A stretch of DNA of 64,000 nucleotides from Henckelia pumila. Its lineage: Eukaryota > Streptophyta > Magnoliopsida > Lamiales > Gesneriaceae. The stretch spans positions 133,458,930-133,522,929 of the forward strand of contig NC_133123.1 in NCBI RefSeq assembly GCF_033568475.1. Direction: 5' to 3'. Made by a program: the position numbers and the translations under genes. This document shows positions 11,976 to 23,009 of the stretch, one piece after another; within the stretch, counting starts at the first letter, position 1, and every line of letters begins with the position of its first letter. The notes below the pieces were generated by a model. That model was not told where the DNA came from and ran no database searches. It saw nothing but the letters and a program-made list of their open reading frames with translations.

Positions 11976-12081
11976 GGTCATCTTATTAAAAAAAAAAAAA
12001 ATTTAGTTCTTGTGCTGCTTCTTTTAAATACTGTAACTCTTTTATTATGGTATTTTTAGTAGTCGAGCCCGGGGTCCCACA

Positions 12082-12495
12082 ATGCAAATTATTCATGCAT
12101 CAATATTTAAGCTCTAAAAGCCTTAACTAAGTTATTTCATACTCCTAAATAAATTTAAGGAGACCATAGCTATATATGCGTCCGTCGGCAGCCCGCTGAT
12201 GACAACTGCTCTCTAACCGGAGAACCCCTCCTACTGCTGCTCCACAACTCGAGCACAGCTTCGCTACTCGGGCACTGCCCTTAAACTATGTCAGACACTA
12301 TCCGAATATACTGAAATATACTTCCTACTCTAATATTAGAGTACCCAAAAGCCTTAAAATAGATCCATATGGGCGAAGGAGAGGAATTCTGAGCGCTGGA
12401 AATGAGCCATCCCGCCCCATATTTATAGATGGAGATCGTTGCGTCCGTTCTCCACCTGTCCTGCCACATGTTGATTCAATTCCATAAAAACTGCA
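12082..12495 (-). mobile_element. Gypsy LTR fragment (minus), copy B part 1
   Basis: Counterpart of 2804-3217. It is cut on its left by the LTR ending at 12081 and continues at 13916 after the nested solo LTR. The minus-strand TATA box is the complement of 12420-12427, with the GAGAACG/CGTTCTC dyad at about 12432-12456. Confidence 0.65.
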
Positions 12496-13915
12496 TGTAT
12501 TAGCCCGACTTCATTTTACAAGATTAAATTTTTAATCATGGATTAGAGGCTTAAATTGGAATTAATTGGACAATTTATGGAAATTTGACCAAGGTGGGTT
12601 CGGACCATCCGAACCAGGATCGGAGGATCCGAACCACTTTGGAAGCTTGAGCTATGGATCGGATGATGTAGAGGGCTTGGACCATCCGAACCCAGTTACG
12701 CCATGCAAGTATGAGGTGTCAAGACTGACCAAAGACGTAGCAAGATCAGAGCGTTTGATGGCAGGATCGGACCGTCCGAAATGTGCATGCAGTCAAGGTT
12801 CGGACCATCCGAAGTCCCCAATCGAACCGTCCAAACTCCGCCTATAAATAGGCAATTCGAGGCCTCATTTTATTCATACCTTTCACACTCTTATCTCTCG
12901 GTCTTTATGCCTTTTAGGTATTTTGGGGTGATTACAGCCTTCCTAGGTTTGGTCCTGGAGCTTGCTAGGCGCTCCGAGGTTGCTGCAGAGTGGTGCCCAA
13001 GTTCTGGGGCAGTTGTCATCAGCGGGATGACGATGAACGCAGGTATAGATTTTGCTCCTTATAGTAAATAGGGAGTATTATATAGTGTAGTTAAGGCTTT
13101 TAGAATAATTTTATAATGCATGAGTACTTTGCATTTTAGTACAGACGATATGCTTAGACAAAGAGCTGGTTTAGCATTGCCTAGTATATGAGGTACGTAA
13201 GTATTATTCGAGATATCCAGATTTAGTATGCATGTATTATGTGTTTGCATGGATTATGTGATTGTATGTTTTATATGCCTTTATATACAGCATGTCATGA
13301 CTGTATGTTGCATACATGAGCATATTGAGCCTTTACCTTAGAGGTATCCTGTAGTAGGGCGCTCACCCTACGAGTTTGTGGATGGTTGGATACATAAGTC
13401 CTATGTCAGGTCACCGCTATGGTTGGACACTTGTACTAGTATCAGGTTACCATTATCCACCGGGTATAGGAGCCACCTCTTGATGCGACGGCGCAACGTG
13501 CTATATACCCTGGGCCCGGTCTATGAGCTTGTTTCTTGACCTGAGTGTCTTGGTACCCAGTTCACTTGCATACATGCACATATAATACCGTCTACTCATA
13601 CTATCGTACTGAGATTTTCATGCTCACGTCCCGTACTTTGTGTATCTGGACACCCTATTCTATGGGGCAGGTCTGCGGCTAAAAGAGGCGGGTGGTTCCA
13701 GGAGAGCTTAGGCAGTGGATGGCCAGCATGATTATTGTCTAGGCTTATGTTTCTGTTGTTTTTGGATTGATCAGAGTTTGATATGGTTATATAATAATTA
13801 TTATAATTGGGATTTATTTATGCTTTTCTGCTGATATTTTTGATGATTTATTTAATTAAGTTAAATGCATGCTTAAACTTTTGATTAGTGGGTGATCACG
13901 GTGCGGGTTACTACA
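12496..13915 (+). mobile_element. Solo gypsy LTR (1,420 bp), copy B
   Basis: Runs from TGTATTAGCCC to GGGTTACTACA, flanked by CTGCA (12491-12495) and CCGAA (13916-13920). It is nearly identical to 3218-4616 but about 21 bp longer, because its dyad array holds one extra unit. TATA box at 12843-12849. Confidence 0.85.
12598..12840 (+). repeat. Dyad array with one extra unit (copy B)
   Basis: Same word family as 3319-3540. Between about 12797 and 12835 it has two successive units (a CGGACCATCCGAA unit and an ATCGAACCGTCC unit), where copy A has a single TTGGACCGTCCGAAC unit. Confidence 0.8.
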
Positions 13916-14259
13916 CCGAACACCTGTCCCTGACCTAGAATGTTGCGTACGTTCTCACTTAGTTGCATCTGTTCTGGCCATGAAATTACTGCTGACGTCA
14001 TATTGCTGACCTCATCAAAGATACCTGGCTTGGAGAGAACATTGCGTCCGTTCTTAGGATCGTTGCCAACGTTCTCAGGTTCATTGAGTACTAACTGCCC
14101 AAATGCTTGGGACCCTCTGGATTATTTTTCAGCGTTCTAAATCTATTTTTGAATTCCTTAGACCCATTTGGAAATCCCTTAATCATGTTTTACTTTATAT
14201 AAACATGATCGCTGGATTAATTAGCCATTAATAATTAATTCTGGATACGGGTCACTACA
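13916..14259 (-). mobile_element. Gypsy LTR 5' end (minus), copy B part 2
   Basis: Read on the minus strand, the LTR starts TGTAGTGACCCGTAT at 14259. It then passes through GAGAACG/CGTTCTC dyads before being interrupted by the solo LTR. Copy A lacks the outer 150 bp. The base composition before 14259 on the minus strand is not a convincing polypurine tract. Confidence 0.65.
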
Positions 14260-14940
14260 TGATTTGAGAAAAAATCCAAGGCAAGAATTGAGTATAATGA
14301 TGATGGTAGTGGTATGATAATGGATTTGACTAAGATTCAATGAAACAGTTTCGATTACGAACCAGAAGAATGATGAATGAGAAGAAGTGGTGATGGTTCT
14401 TCTACAATTCTGAATCAAAGAGCCCTAATCTGGCTTAAAATTGACAGTTGCAGGCTTGATAAACGAGGGCACAAGGTGCACTATGAAATTCCAACTATCA
14501 ACAAACTAGACATGAGATAAGTCCACTTGAGTATATCACTTGCTAAATAACTTTCTTCAATACTATTATTGGTAATCACCAAATATCCACAAACATCAAA
14601 ATAAAATAGCATCACACTTTAAGCATTAACTTTCTCATAGTAATATTTATCAATATCAAGCTATCATGAATTATCATCATTACGCCCCTAAACAATATAA
14701 AAAATTTAATGAGAAATAAATTTATAAATAAATCTAATTTTCTTTAACAATACTTCTTACTTGTAATGAATGAATATCCCCTAACTGATACGATAAATTC
14801 ATCTGACTAATTGAATATAAGTTTGTATTAAGTTCTTGTGTCATATACAAACCTAAATAAAGCTATAATACATGTTTGTATACATTAAAACAAGAAATAA
14901 AATTTTAGTATCTAAAAAAGAAATTCATAACCTTATTATC
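14260..14940. other. Non-coding, nothing recognised
   Basis: No conserved coding block and no terminal repeat seen. The sequence is AT-rich. Confidence 0.4.
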
Positions 14941-15390
14941 TGTTGGGATTGAAGACGTGTGCAGAGGAAGGGGTCAATACCTACTTCTAAAATTTTTTGA
15001 GAATTTTTAACCGAGCGAGTGGGTGTTAACCAACTAGACCAAAGTTCTCAACTTTTGAAATCACTCAAACAACTTAAAAAGTGCGAATTAGTTTGATAAC
15101 TTTCAGTGAATCTCTATACTCAGTTCACAACTATATCAACTAGATAAAATGGAAATAAAGCAGGGGACACAAGAGATATGGAAGTTCGAAGGCTGAATCA
15201 TTCTACATCTTTCTCTCTTCCACTTAGGAATGATTTTACTAGAAGACTTGGGCTTTACAAACAGTGTAACACTCACTCCAATATTATGACTTATCCACTG
15301 CCTAACTTAGAACTCCTAGTGTAACGACCCACTGTATCAAGACGGGTCTTTTCAGCGTGCTTATGTCCTCACTCACACGCACCCTGGAAA

Positions 15391-15468
15391 ACTTCCCAGG
15401 GGGTCACCCATCCTATAATTGCCCCAAGTCAAGCACGCTTAACTTTGAAGTTTTTATGTGATGAGCTT
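15391..15468 (-). ncRNA. 5S rRNA-derived region, Cassandra 3' LTR
   Basis: On the minus strand it contains AGTTAAGCGTGCTTG (5S box A region) followed by GGATGGGTGACC (box C region) and CTGGGAAGT, in 5S order. It is a relic within an LTR and not a ribosomal 5S gene. In Cassandra these boxes act as a polymerase III promoter (family knowledge). Confidence 0.85.
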
Positions 15469-15753
15469 CCGAAAAGAAGATGCACCTTCTTGATATGAAT
15501 AGTACATATGAAATCTTTTAACCCCTCCTCAACCATGTAGTCCCATACCTACACAGTCTCAAAATCCCTCTCATTTCGGCACGGGATCGGTTCATTCATG
15601 TCTCCCTTCGCCTAGAATCCTACCAGGAGCCGCTCATTGTCCGTGCAACCTCTTGGCACCGGCGATCACTCCCTGCCTCTTCAGCCCCGGGCGTCACATG
15701 CCCACCATCTTCCGCTTGGTTCGTCCCCGAACCATACCGTACTAAGAGAGGTC

Positions 15754-15766
15754 GGCTCTGATACCA
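15754..15766 (-). promoter_or_regulatory. Cassandra primer binding site
   Basis: On the minus strand it reads TGGTATCAGAGCC, complementary to the 3' end of initiator tRNA-Met. It lies 2 nt after the 5' LTR. Confidence 0.9.
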
Positions 15767-15837
15767 TTTGTAACGACCCACTGTATCAAAACGGGTCTTT
15801 TCAGCGTGCTTATGTCCTCACTCACACGCACCCTGAA

Positions 15838-15918
15838 AAACTTCCCAGGGGTCACCCATCCTATAATTGTCCCAAGTCAAGCACGCTTAACTTTGGAGTT
15901 CTTATGTGATGAGCTTAC
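15838..15918 (-). ncRNA. 5S rRNA-derived region, Cassandra 5' LTR
   Basis: Same arrangement as in the 3' LTR: AAGTTAAGCGTGCTTG, then GGATGGGTGACC, on the minus strand. The variant before box A reads GAACTCC, slightly closer to true 5S than the 3' LTR copy. Confidence 0.85.
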
Positions 15919-16881
15919 GAAAAAAAGATGCACCTTCTTGATATGAATAGTACATATGAAATCTTTTAAGCCCTCCTCAACCATGTAGTCCCATACCTAC
16001 ACAGTCTCAGAATCCCTCTCATTTCGGCACGGGATCGGTTCATTCATGTCTCCCTCCGCCTAGAAGCCTACCAGGAGCCGCTCATTGTCCGTGCAACCTC
16101 TTGGCACCGGCGATCACTCCCTGCCTCTTCAGCCCCGAGCATCACACCTAGTACACAACAAGATAAGATAACAAGTTTTATCACTGTACAACAATCACAA
16201 TATCACTTGTTTGAATCCTTAGATCCAAACTTTTAAACTTCTTCTTTGTGAGCCTTCTATATGAAGCGTTCGAGAAGCTTTGATTAGGACTTTATTGATC
16301 ATGAAGATTTGATGTATATCAAGTAATTAAGAGTTGATTTTGAGGAGATTGAACTTTCAGGTGTGCTCAAGTGTTGTGCGAATGCAAGCTTGTAAGCGAG
16401 AGAAATAGAGATTCAGAGATTGCTTAAGTTCAGTTCTTCGTAGTTGTCTCTCTGGTTGATCCTCTATTTATAGTGACTTTTACATGAGTCAAATTAACGT
16501 TCATCCGTAGGCTCATAAATCCATAAATTCAAAAGCACTGTTGTTGTCGTCTTTTCTTGATATAGAGAATACATCAATAAATGCGGAGTTTGTATCTTTC
16601 TTAATATGTGAGACAACGGTCGCACACAACTCCTATGCATATATGTACCAGCATTTCGGTAAAATATTTTGATTTTTTTATGCTTTGTTAGTTGTTCATG
16701 TCTTGACAACCAAATGAAGTATGATGAACATCTTGAAAATTGTGAAGCTTGAATCATAAGATATCTCATGACCGTTACAAATAGTCTTCAATAGAGTAAA
16801 TCGTCGAGTGAGCTATTTGCTATAGGGGTGGGCGAGTAGATCAAGACTAGTCGATAGGTACCGGGTGAATGCTAGGCGAGT

Positions 16882-17400
16882 TGTAACGCCCCATTTTTAT
16901 CTTAAATGAGTTTATTTGAGTTAATCAGAGATTATAGAGTTCACGAGCTGACTTGATTTTGATCAGGGTCCTTTTTGCAAAAATTGGATTTTTCAGGGAC
17001 TAAACGCAATTTTGGAGTTTAATATATTATCTACACATGAGACTAGTCTTCATTTCTCCTCATCTTCTCCCTTGGGCGTGAACCACCATTGAAGATGCCT
17101 CCTTGGAGCTTTTGAGCTTTCAAAATCCAGTCCGAGCTCGATCCGTCCGTTAGAAATTAATTCTGAAGGCAGATTATCGATCACTGCAGTGAGAGCTCTG
17201 TTATATCGTAAGTTTTTCTACACTCAGTTACATTCTAGTTTTTGGATGTTGTTAGAATCGTTCTAGATTCGAGTATGTTGTTCTCGATAGAGTTCTGATC
17301 GTTTATTACCTGTCGGTTTTGAAATAGAGCGACGTTCAGATTTATTATGATTTTTGGAAGCCATTTTCGAAAATCATGGTTTTGAGATTTTTTGGGTTTG
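16882..17400 (+). mobile_element. Gypsy LTR 5' part, left arm of inverted pair
   Basis: Starts TGTAACGCCCC, and its first 520 bp match the reverse complement of 18895-19414, including the block around TTTTTGGATGTTGTTAGAATC. The similarity stops at about 17400. It is in the opposite orientation to the next LTR, so the two form an inverted repeat with a spacer of about 1.5 kb. Confidence 0.65.
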
Positions 17401-19414
17401 CCTAAACAACTAATCTCGAATTAAACAATAATTAATCATACAAGTTCCAAGATTAAAATCAATAAAGGAAAAAATTTTTGTTTTGAAAAGGGCCTCGCTC
17501 GATCGATAAGATCCAACCGATCGAGCGAGCAACAATTGCCAAAGTTATTGCCCGAAGAACACCAGCTCCGCTCGATCGGTAAGATTCAACCGATCGAGCG
17601 GGCCACCTTATTGCAAAACAAAAACTTGGCATAATTTCCATTGCTCGATCGGTTAAACTCTACCGATCGAGCGATGACATTACAAAAATGAAAACAAGCA
17701 GAAATTCTTGCCAATGTTCAAGTCCAATACATTCAAAACATAAAAGGTTCATAATATATGCAACGACAACATACAAACCTCAATACTCTCATAAACGATA
17801 CAACAAATAATAAGAAGTTCGAGTTCTAAACATGTTCCAATATAACTAGATAGACATGCTGATACGACTTCTAAACCAAGTCCCACTTCTATCTCTCACT
17901 CTTGATGCTAACCAGATCTTCGCTGAATAGATCCTGCCCTACCTGTTGTCAAGTACACATACAAAACAAAGCAACAACCGGATAACTCCGGTGAGAATAA
18001 TATTCCCAGTAAAAGCAACATAACATACAAACAAGTAATATAACAACAACATGTTTTCAAGACAACAACATATTCAATGTTAATACGAATGAAATGCATG
18101 TCTCTAAAATCGGGATATCAACTCTGATAAACAAGGGATTGCTGCTATGCTTTTGGGATCCTGAGGATGAGACCACGTAACAACTCACCGACTCTCCCAA
18201 TCGTGGTGCCACGTATCTCATACCCCTAGACTTTGGTGCGACTATAAGAAGTATGCTGACGCTAGGTGAACTTCTACAACCCAGGCCACTCGCAGTATAG
18301 CCCCCAAAACGTCTAAACAAAAATTTCCGTTCTGCCCACTGAAAACAAAGGTTTGGATCAAGATGAATGCATAAGAAAATATAAAGCATTTAAGCCATAT
18401 AATAATAGCGCAAACAACAAAATACAAATCCCACATTCTAGGACAAGTATTGATGCAAGTATGTGATTTTAAAGGAAGCTCAAGAACCAACTGTCTCGAG
18501 TGTGCTATCCCGCTAAAACGATGTCTGCTTGTACCTTTCGATACAAATAGCTTCGACTCTGGATAAGCTACAATAAAAGGTTATATCAGAAACTATACAA
18601 CCTAACAACAACAACGGCTCGAAGTAATCTCTTTACCGTTCTTCGTCCAACTCTTCGATGATCGACTGCTGCTAACTCTGGGCTCGACAAACTTCAAACG
18701 AATCTTTACGGAGACAAAAGATGGTCAAAAACGACGATCAAACTCAATAGCCAAAGTTCAAGAACTCAAAATGGTTCGAAATCCCAAAACTCAAACCGGG
18801 GGCATAATGGCTATAAGCTGATCAAACCGGAAATGCAGACAGCAGTACAACATTTCAAACTACTCAATTCAATGCTAAAACAACAACAACAAAACAAATC
18901 CAACACATCTCAAAATCCCCATTTTCAAAATAGGCTTCCAAAAATCATAACAATTTCGAACGACGCTCTAATTCAAAACCGACTGAGAATAAACGATAAG
19001 AACTCGTTCAAAAACAATATAACCGAAACTTAATCGATTCTAACAACATCCTAAAATAGAAGTCTAACTGATCGAAGAAAAACTTACGATAGAACGAAGA
19101 TCTCGCTGCGGTGATCGCTAAACTGCCTTCAGAAATAAATTCCAACGGACAGATCGAGCTCGGGGAGAAATCTGAAAGTTTGAAATCTCAAAGGGGCGCA
19201 ACAATGGACGGGATGGTGTGAAGAAGGTGATGATGTAGTGAGAAGAAAGTCAAAAGGAGCTATAAATATCTAACAAATTCCATATTTGTGTTTTAGTCCC
19301 TGAAAAATCCGAAATTTGCAAAATAGACCCTGATAAAAAACAAATCGGCTCTTGAAATCTGTAATCTCCGATTATCTCAAATAAACTCAATTAAGATAAA
19401 TTTGGGGTGTTACA
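17401..19414 (-). mobile_element. Gypsy LTR (minus), right arm of inverted pair
   Basis: On the minus strand the LTR starts TGTAACACCCCAAAT at 19414 and continues for about 2 kb. It has three GCTCGATCGG-type hairpins near its distal part (17494-17674), the same word and position as in the LTR at 774-2803. Its 3' terminus is missing. It is a relative of the TGTAAGGCCCC LTR type. Confidence 0.65.
17494..17674 (-). repeat. Three hairpins, word GCTCGATCGG
   Basis: Dyads lie at about 17494-17530, 17569-17600 and 17642-17674. Each pairs CGCTCGATCG(G/A)T with ACCGATCGAGCG around a loop of about 9-10 nt. Confidence 0.85.
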
Positions 19415-19709
19415 ATAATTATGAAGTAACAAAATATTTTGTCACTTTCTTCCACTTTCACTCAGTAAACAATAGATCCTGCAATAGACTCTTGGTAATT
19501 GGTATTCTGTTACAACTTAATATTACACCAATCACTTGCAGTACTTCTAAATTAAATGTTGTGTTATAACTTACTATTTCTGTTATAACTTACTATTACA
19601 CCAATCACTCGTAGTACTTCTAAAGTAAACAATAGATAAAATATTTTTTGATGGAAAAGAAATAATAGAAATTGCAACTTGTCCTGGTATGTATATGATA
19701 GCCCATTTA
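19415..19709. repeat. Short tandem duplication, otherwise unassigned
   Basis: A unit containing ATTACACCAATCACT and AGTACTTCTAAA occurs at about 19530 and again at about 19591, with AGTAAACAATAGAT before and after. No coding pattern. Confidence 0.5.
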
Positions 19710-19935
19710 TGATTGAAATGGAATCAAATATGGTGGACCTGCAACTACGAGATTGGACCTCCATAGGACTAATAGACTAAGAACCCACACAAATGAGAAA
19801 TATATGCCAACCCATGAATATGAAGGGAAGAGAGATCGAAGAAGCAGTCGGGGAAGAGGCTCGAGAAGATTCCAGAAGGCGCAACAAACCAGGATGGATG
19901 CGAGATTACGTCATGTAAAGAGAGCCACGTTCTTT

Positions 19936-20410
19936 TGTTGGATTATTTTAATTTATTCTATAAAATAATTTAATTATGGTCAACATATTTCATCAAGATA
20001 AATATAGGAGACGTCTCATATTTAAAAGAAACTAAATCAAGAATATTATCTAAATTAAGATGGTAAATGTTTTAAGATTTGAATTACCATATCCCATATA
20101 AATATAATCAATATTTGCTAAATCTTAAGATTCTCTATGATGGTTAGAGAAAATCTATAAATAGTAGCATACATGGTCCCTAAATCGATGCAGTTATTCA
20201 GAAAATAAACCATCTCATAAATTGAATAAAGGTTTAGAAGATCTATGTTTTCTCATGTTCGCGGGATCTCGCTGGTTGCAGTCTCAATTCAATATCAATG
20301 TCTAGAGGTTAGATCGTTCCTGCCTCATTTTTCTGCATATCGATCTTTATGTGTTATGGTCATGCATATGCAGATCAAATTTATTTATTAAGTATGTTAA
20401 ATTTCTAACA
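19936..20410 (+). mobile_element. Solo LTR (475 bp) nested in the chromovirus 5' LTR
   Basis: Runs from TGTTGGATTATT to TTTCTAACA with a perfect 5-bp target duplication TCTTT (19931-19935 and 20411-20415). The unoccupied site is visible in the 3' LTR at about 26456-26460. A TATAAATA box lies at about 20157-20164. The length and ends fit a copia-type LTR. It landed after the host element did. Confidence 0.9.
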
Positions 20411-20859
20411 TCTTTTACCTAAAATTAGTTAAGGTTTCTGTTATGTTTAGCAGTTATTGTAGTGGAGTGTATAAAGAGGGAGATATGAGGGATTGTAAAG
20501 GCATTCAGCAAAATTTATCAATACAAACAATTTGGGACTTCAACATTGACTCGAAGAGTTTGTGTGTTAATTTGTATCATATTGTTGCTCTCATTGATAG
20601 GGATAGGCAGCATTAGGAACTAAGAAATAGCGAAAGCAATGCATCAGCTGGAGAGAAATTTCAAATCTCACTCCAAAATTCAATTGCCTAGCAACACGAA
20701 GATCCTGGAGCAATACATGGCCTCCATGGATCTGTAATTGGGCAGATGGACCAGATGTTGCAGGATGTATCTTTGGTGAGAGGGACCACTGAAACCTCAT
20801 TCATTTCAGAGGGAAACAATAAGAAAAAAAAGATGGGAAAGGGACATTTTTAGCTGGTT

Positions 20860-21660
20860 ATCTTAATGGAATCAAACTTTACTTACCAAGATTCAATGGT
20901 GAACAAGTGCACGAATGGATCTTCAAGGTGGAGTTATATTTTTATCTGCATTCCATGTTATCGGCGGTTCGCCTATAAGTGGTGGCGCTACATCTAGAAG
21001 GAGAAGCAGCTTCCTGGTACCAGTGGATGGACTAGAATGGGTCTTTGGTTAACTAGGAACAATTAATCGAAGAAATAAAGAAGGTTTTGGGTCTTCTGTT
21101 TATGCGGACTCTTTGGGAAGAATTGCAAAAATCTTACATACTGGGGGGGAGTGGTATACCACTATCGAGCCAAGTTTGAGAGTCTTATGAACCGCATAAC
21201 AGGGGTAGCTGAACCTCTCTTCCTAAATTCTTTTATCTGGGGACTGAAGCTGGAGATTAGGCGGGAGCTTATGATCGCGCCACACACGATCCTCATGGAA
21301 GCCATGACCAAAGCTCAGCTATTTGAGGAAAGAAACGAAGAACTCGATAGGATTATGCGGAAAGGGGGTGTGACTGCCTCATTGGAAACATCAATACCCA
21401 CAATTGCAATCAATAGGCCAGAGGAGAGAAACTATGGTGGATACACAGCAGGGCGTACCTACGCCAACCCCTAAAGAGCACCGATGAAATTGCCAATTAA
21501 GAGGCTGACAACAACAGAAGTGAGGGGGAGGCACGAGAAAGGCCTGTATTTCAATTGTGATGAGAAATTCAATGCGAACCATCGTTGCCAAAATTGCATG
21601 ATGATTCTCTTGGAAGATGATGGTGATGAAGTGATGGGGAAGAGAGATTGGGAGGAAGTA
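20860..21660 (+). pseudogene. Chromovirus gag relic
   Basis: Gag would package the element RNA. A Y-L-P-R-F-N-G-E block at about 20880 and the W-Y-Q-W block near 21015 start the domain. An open stretch at 21151-21474 holds the characteristic F-I-W-G-L-K...I-R-R-E-L block. The zinc knuckle near 21545-21590 reads Y-F-N-C...H-R-C, so the first cysteine is replaced by tyrosine. Stops and frameshifts separate the blocks, so it is non-functional. Confidence 0.7.
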
Positions 21661-21689
21661 AAAAACAGCATTCTTAATGAAGGGAAGGT

Positions 21690-22200
21690 GGAAGTTAGCT
21701 TGCATGCCCTGAAAAGCGCTTCTAATCCCCGGGCGTTCGCATCACTGGACAACACCGCCATATTTTGGTGGAAATTTTGATCGATGCATGGAGCCATAAT
21801 AACTTTGTCCAGGAAGACCTGCTCAATAAACTTTGGATTCCTTGCACAAAAGCCAAGCCATTTCGGGTGTACATGGGTAATGGGCAGTACTTTTGGTGTG
21901 ATAAATTGTGCTCCGAAGTCTCCTTGATTCTACAATGGCATGGATTCTGTGTTGATTTGTATGTTCTATCTATGGGGGCTAGAAATCATGTTGGGAATGC
22001 AATGTCCGCGTACCTTGGGCCCATTCTTACACGATCATGAGGCTTTGACGATGGAGTTCACATGGCAAGGCCAACAGGTGTGTTTACAGGGAAATAAGCT
22101 TACAACCACCGAGTCCATCTCTTATAATAGACTGTTCTCACTCATGAAAAACGAGCACCTTCAAGCTCTTTATTCGTTAACTAAGTTGAAGACAAAGGAA
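21690..22200 (+). pseudogene. Chromovirus protease relic
   Basis: The aspartic protease motif, usually D-S-G, appears as L-I-D-A-W-S-H-N-N-F-V at about 21770-21810, so the catalytic triad is lost. The downstream V-Y-M-G-N-G-Q region (about 21870) and L-Y-V-L-S-M-G-A region keep the family order. Several frame changes occur. Confidence 0.6.
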
Positions 22201-22985
22201 CACTGATTGAAGGTGACCCACAAGGGGAGAAGGACAACTCTTTTGAAGGTCTCCTGACACAAGGGAAGCTTCTCTTGAAACAGTATCAGATGGTCTTTCA
22301 TGAACCTCAGGGACTTCCCTCTCTGAGAATGTTTGATCACCGCATAAAGTTACTGCCAGGGTTGGCACCAATCAATATTCGGCCCTACATATATCATTAT
22401 TTCCAAAAGGAGGCTATGGAAAAAATCATCAAGGAATTGTTGGAGCGTGGGTCTATTAAGCCCAGCCAGAGCCCATACTCTTCTCCAGTGCTAATGGTCA
22501 ATAAAAAATATGGGTCATGGAGGTTTTGTGTTTATTTCGTGCTTAGGTTATCACAATAAAATATTATTTTCCTATTCCTACCATTGATGTGTTGGGAAGG
22601 GCAAGTATCTTTTCAAAGCTCGATCTACGAGCTAGGTATCACCATATTCTCATGGAAAGACGAGATGTCCATAAAATGGCTTTCCGCACTCATTAAGGCC
22701 GCTATGAGCTCATGGTGATGCCTTTTGGATTGTCAAATGCCCCTTCAAAGTTTCAAGCTAAAATGAATCAGGTATTCCATCCATACTTAAGGTAGTTCGT
22801 AATCGTTTTTTTATGATATTTTGGTGTATAGCCTCAATGAAGGGGAACACATGGAGAACTTAAAGTTAGTACTGGAGCTTTTCTAGGCACAAAAATTCGT
22901 TGCTAAATTGAGGAAATGCCATTTTTTAAAACGACGGTGGAATATTTGGGGCATTTGTATTTGGAGGACAGGTGATGGTTGACCT
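22200..22985 (+). pseudogene. Chromovirus reverse transcriptase relic
   Basis: The N-terminal part is open at 22275-22559, with an R-P-Y-x-Y block and S-P-Y-S-S-P-V-L-M-V. After a stop the frame shifts repeatedly. The active-site block, normally F-x-D-D-I-L-V-Y, reads F-F-Y-D-I-L-V-Y near 22806-22830, which removes one catalytic aspartate. Dead enzyme. Confidence 0.7.
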
Positions 22986-23009
22986 GCAAAAAATCAAAGC
23001 CTGACATAG

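Larger units (their letters stand above)
7985..12081 (+). mobile_element. Gypsy 3' LTR, interrupted
   Basis: The LTR starts TGTAAGGCCCC right after the polypurine tract and ends GGGGTCCCACA at 12081. Without the insertion at 8626-10471 it is about 2.25 kb long. It is the intact counterpart of 774-2803. The hairpin pair with word GCTCGATCGG lies at 11869-11975. Sequence after its end (12082 onward) equals that after copy A, so element and flank were copied together. Confidence 0.75.
8299..14107 (+). repeat. Segmental repeat, copy B
   Basis: This is the second copy of the segment described at 774-4805. It contains the complete LTR start upstream (7985) and the complete end of the minus-strand LTR (14259), so B looks like the source copy. 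It carries the 1.85-kb LTR-like insertion that copy A lacks. Confidence 0.9.
15320..16146 (-). mobile_element. Complete Cassandra TRIM retrotransposon
   Basis: This is an 827-bp element with two nearly identical LTRs (15320-15698, 379 bp; 15769-16146, 378 bp) around a 70-bp core. A perfect 5-bp target duplication CCTAG flanks it (15315-15319, 16147-16151). Read on the minus strand, the 5' LTR is followed by a tRNA-Met-type primer binding site. Each LTR carries a piece of 5S rRNA sequence with box A- and box C-like promoter words. These are the defining marks of Cassandra, a non-autonomous element lacking any protein and moved by enzymes of other elements. The intact duplication and highly similar LTRs point to a fairly recent insertion. 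Confidence 0.93.
14941..16779 (-). mobile_element. Probable LTR (minus) hosting Cassandra
   Basis: The plus-strand start TGTTGGGATTGAAG at 14941 would be the 3' end (…CAATCCCAACA) of a minus-strand LTR. A TATAAATA box on the minus strand (complement of 16465-16472) supports this orientation. The opposite end is uncertain; 16779 is only a candidate, chosen for a CA dinucleotide, and no 5-bp duplication was found. The Cassandra element sits inside it. Confidence 0.35.

Noticed and set aside
15637..15909. 90-codon plus-strand frame across the Cassandra core
   Set aside because: It is antisense to a non-coding TRIM element and crosses both LTRs.
15391..15918. Two functional 5S rRNA genes
   Set aside because: Only the internal box region is conserved, the ends are missing, and they sit inside LTRs with a primer site and target duplication.
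18057..18490. Two overlapping minus-strand open frames of 82-110 codons
   Set aside because: They lie inside a gypsy LTR, share no conserved block, and overlap each other in different frames.
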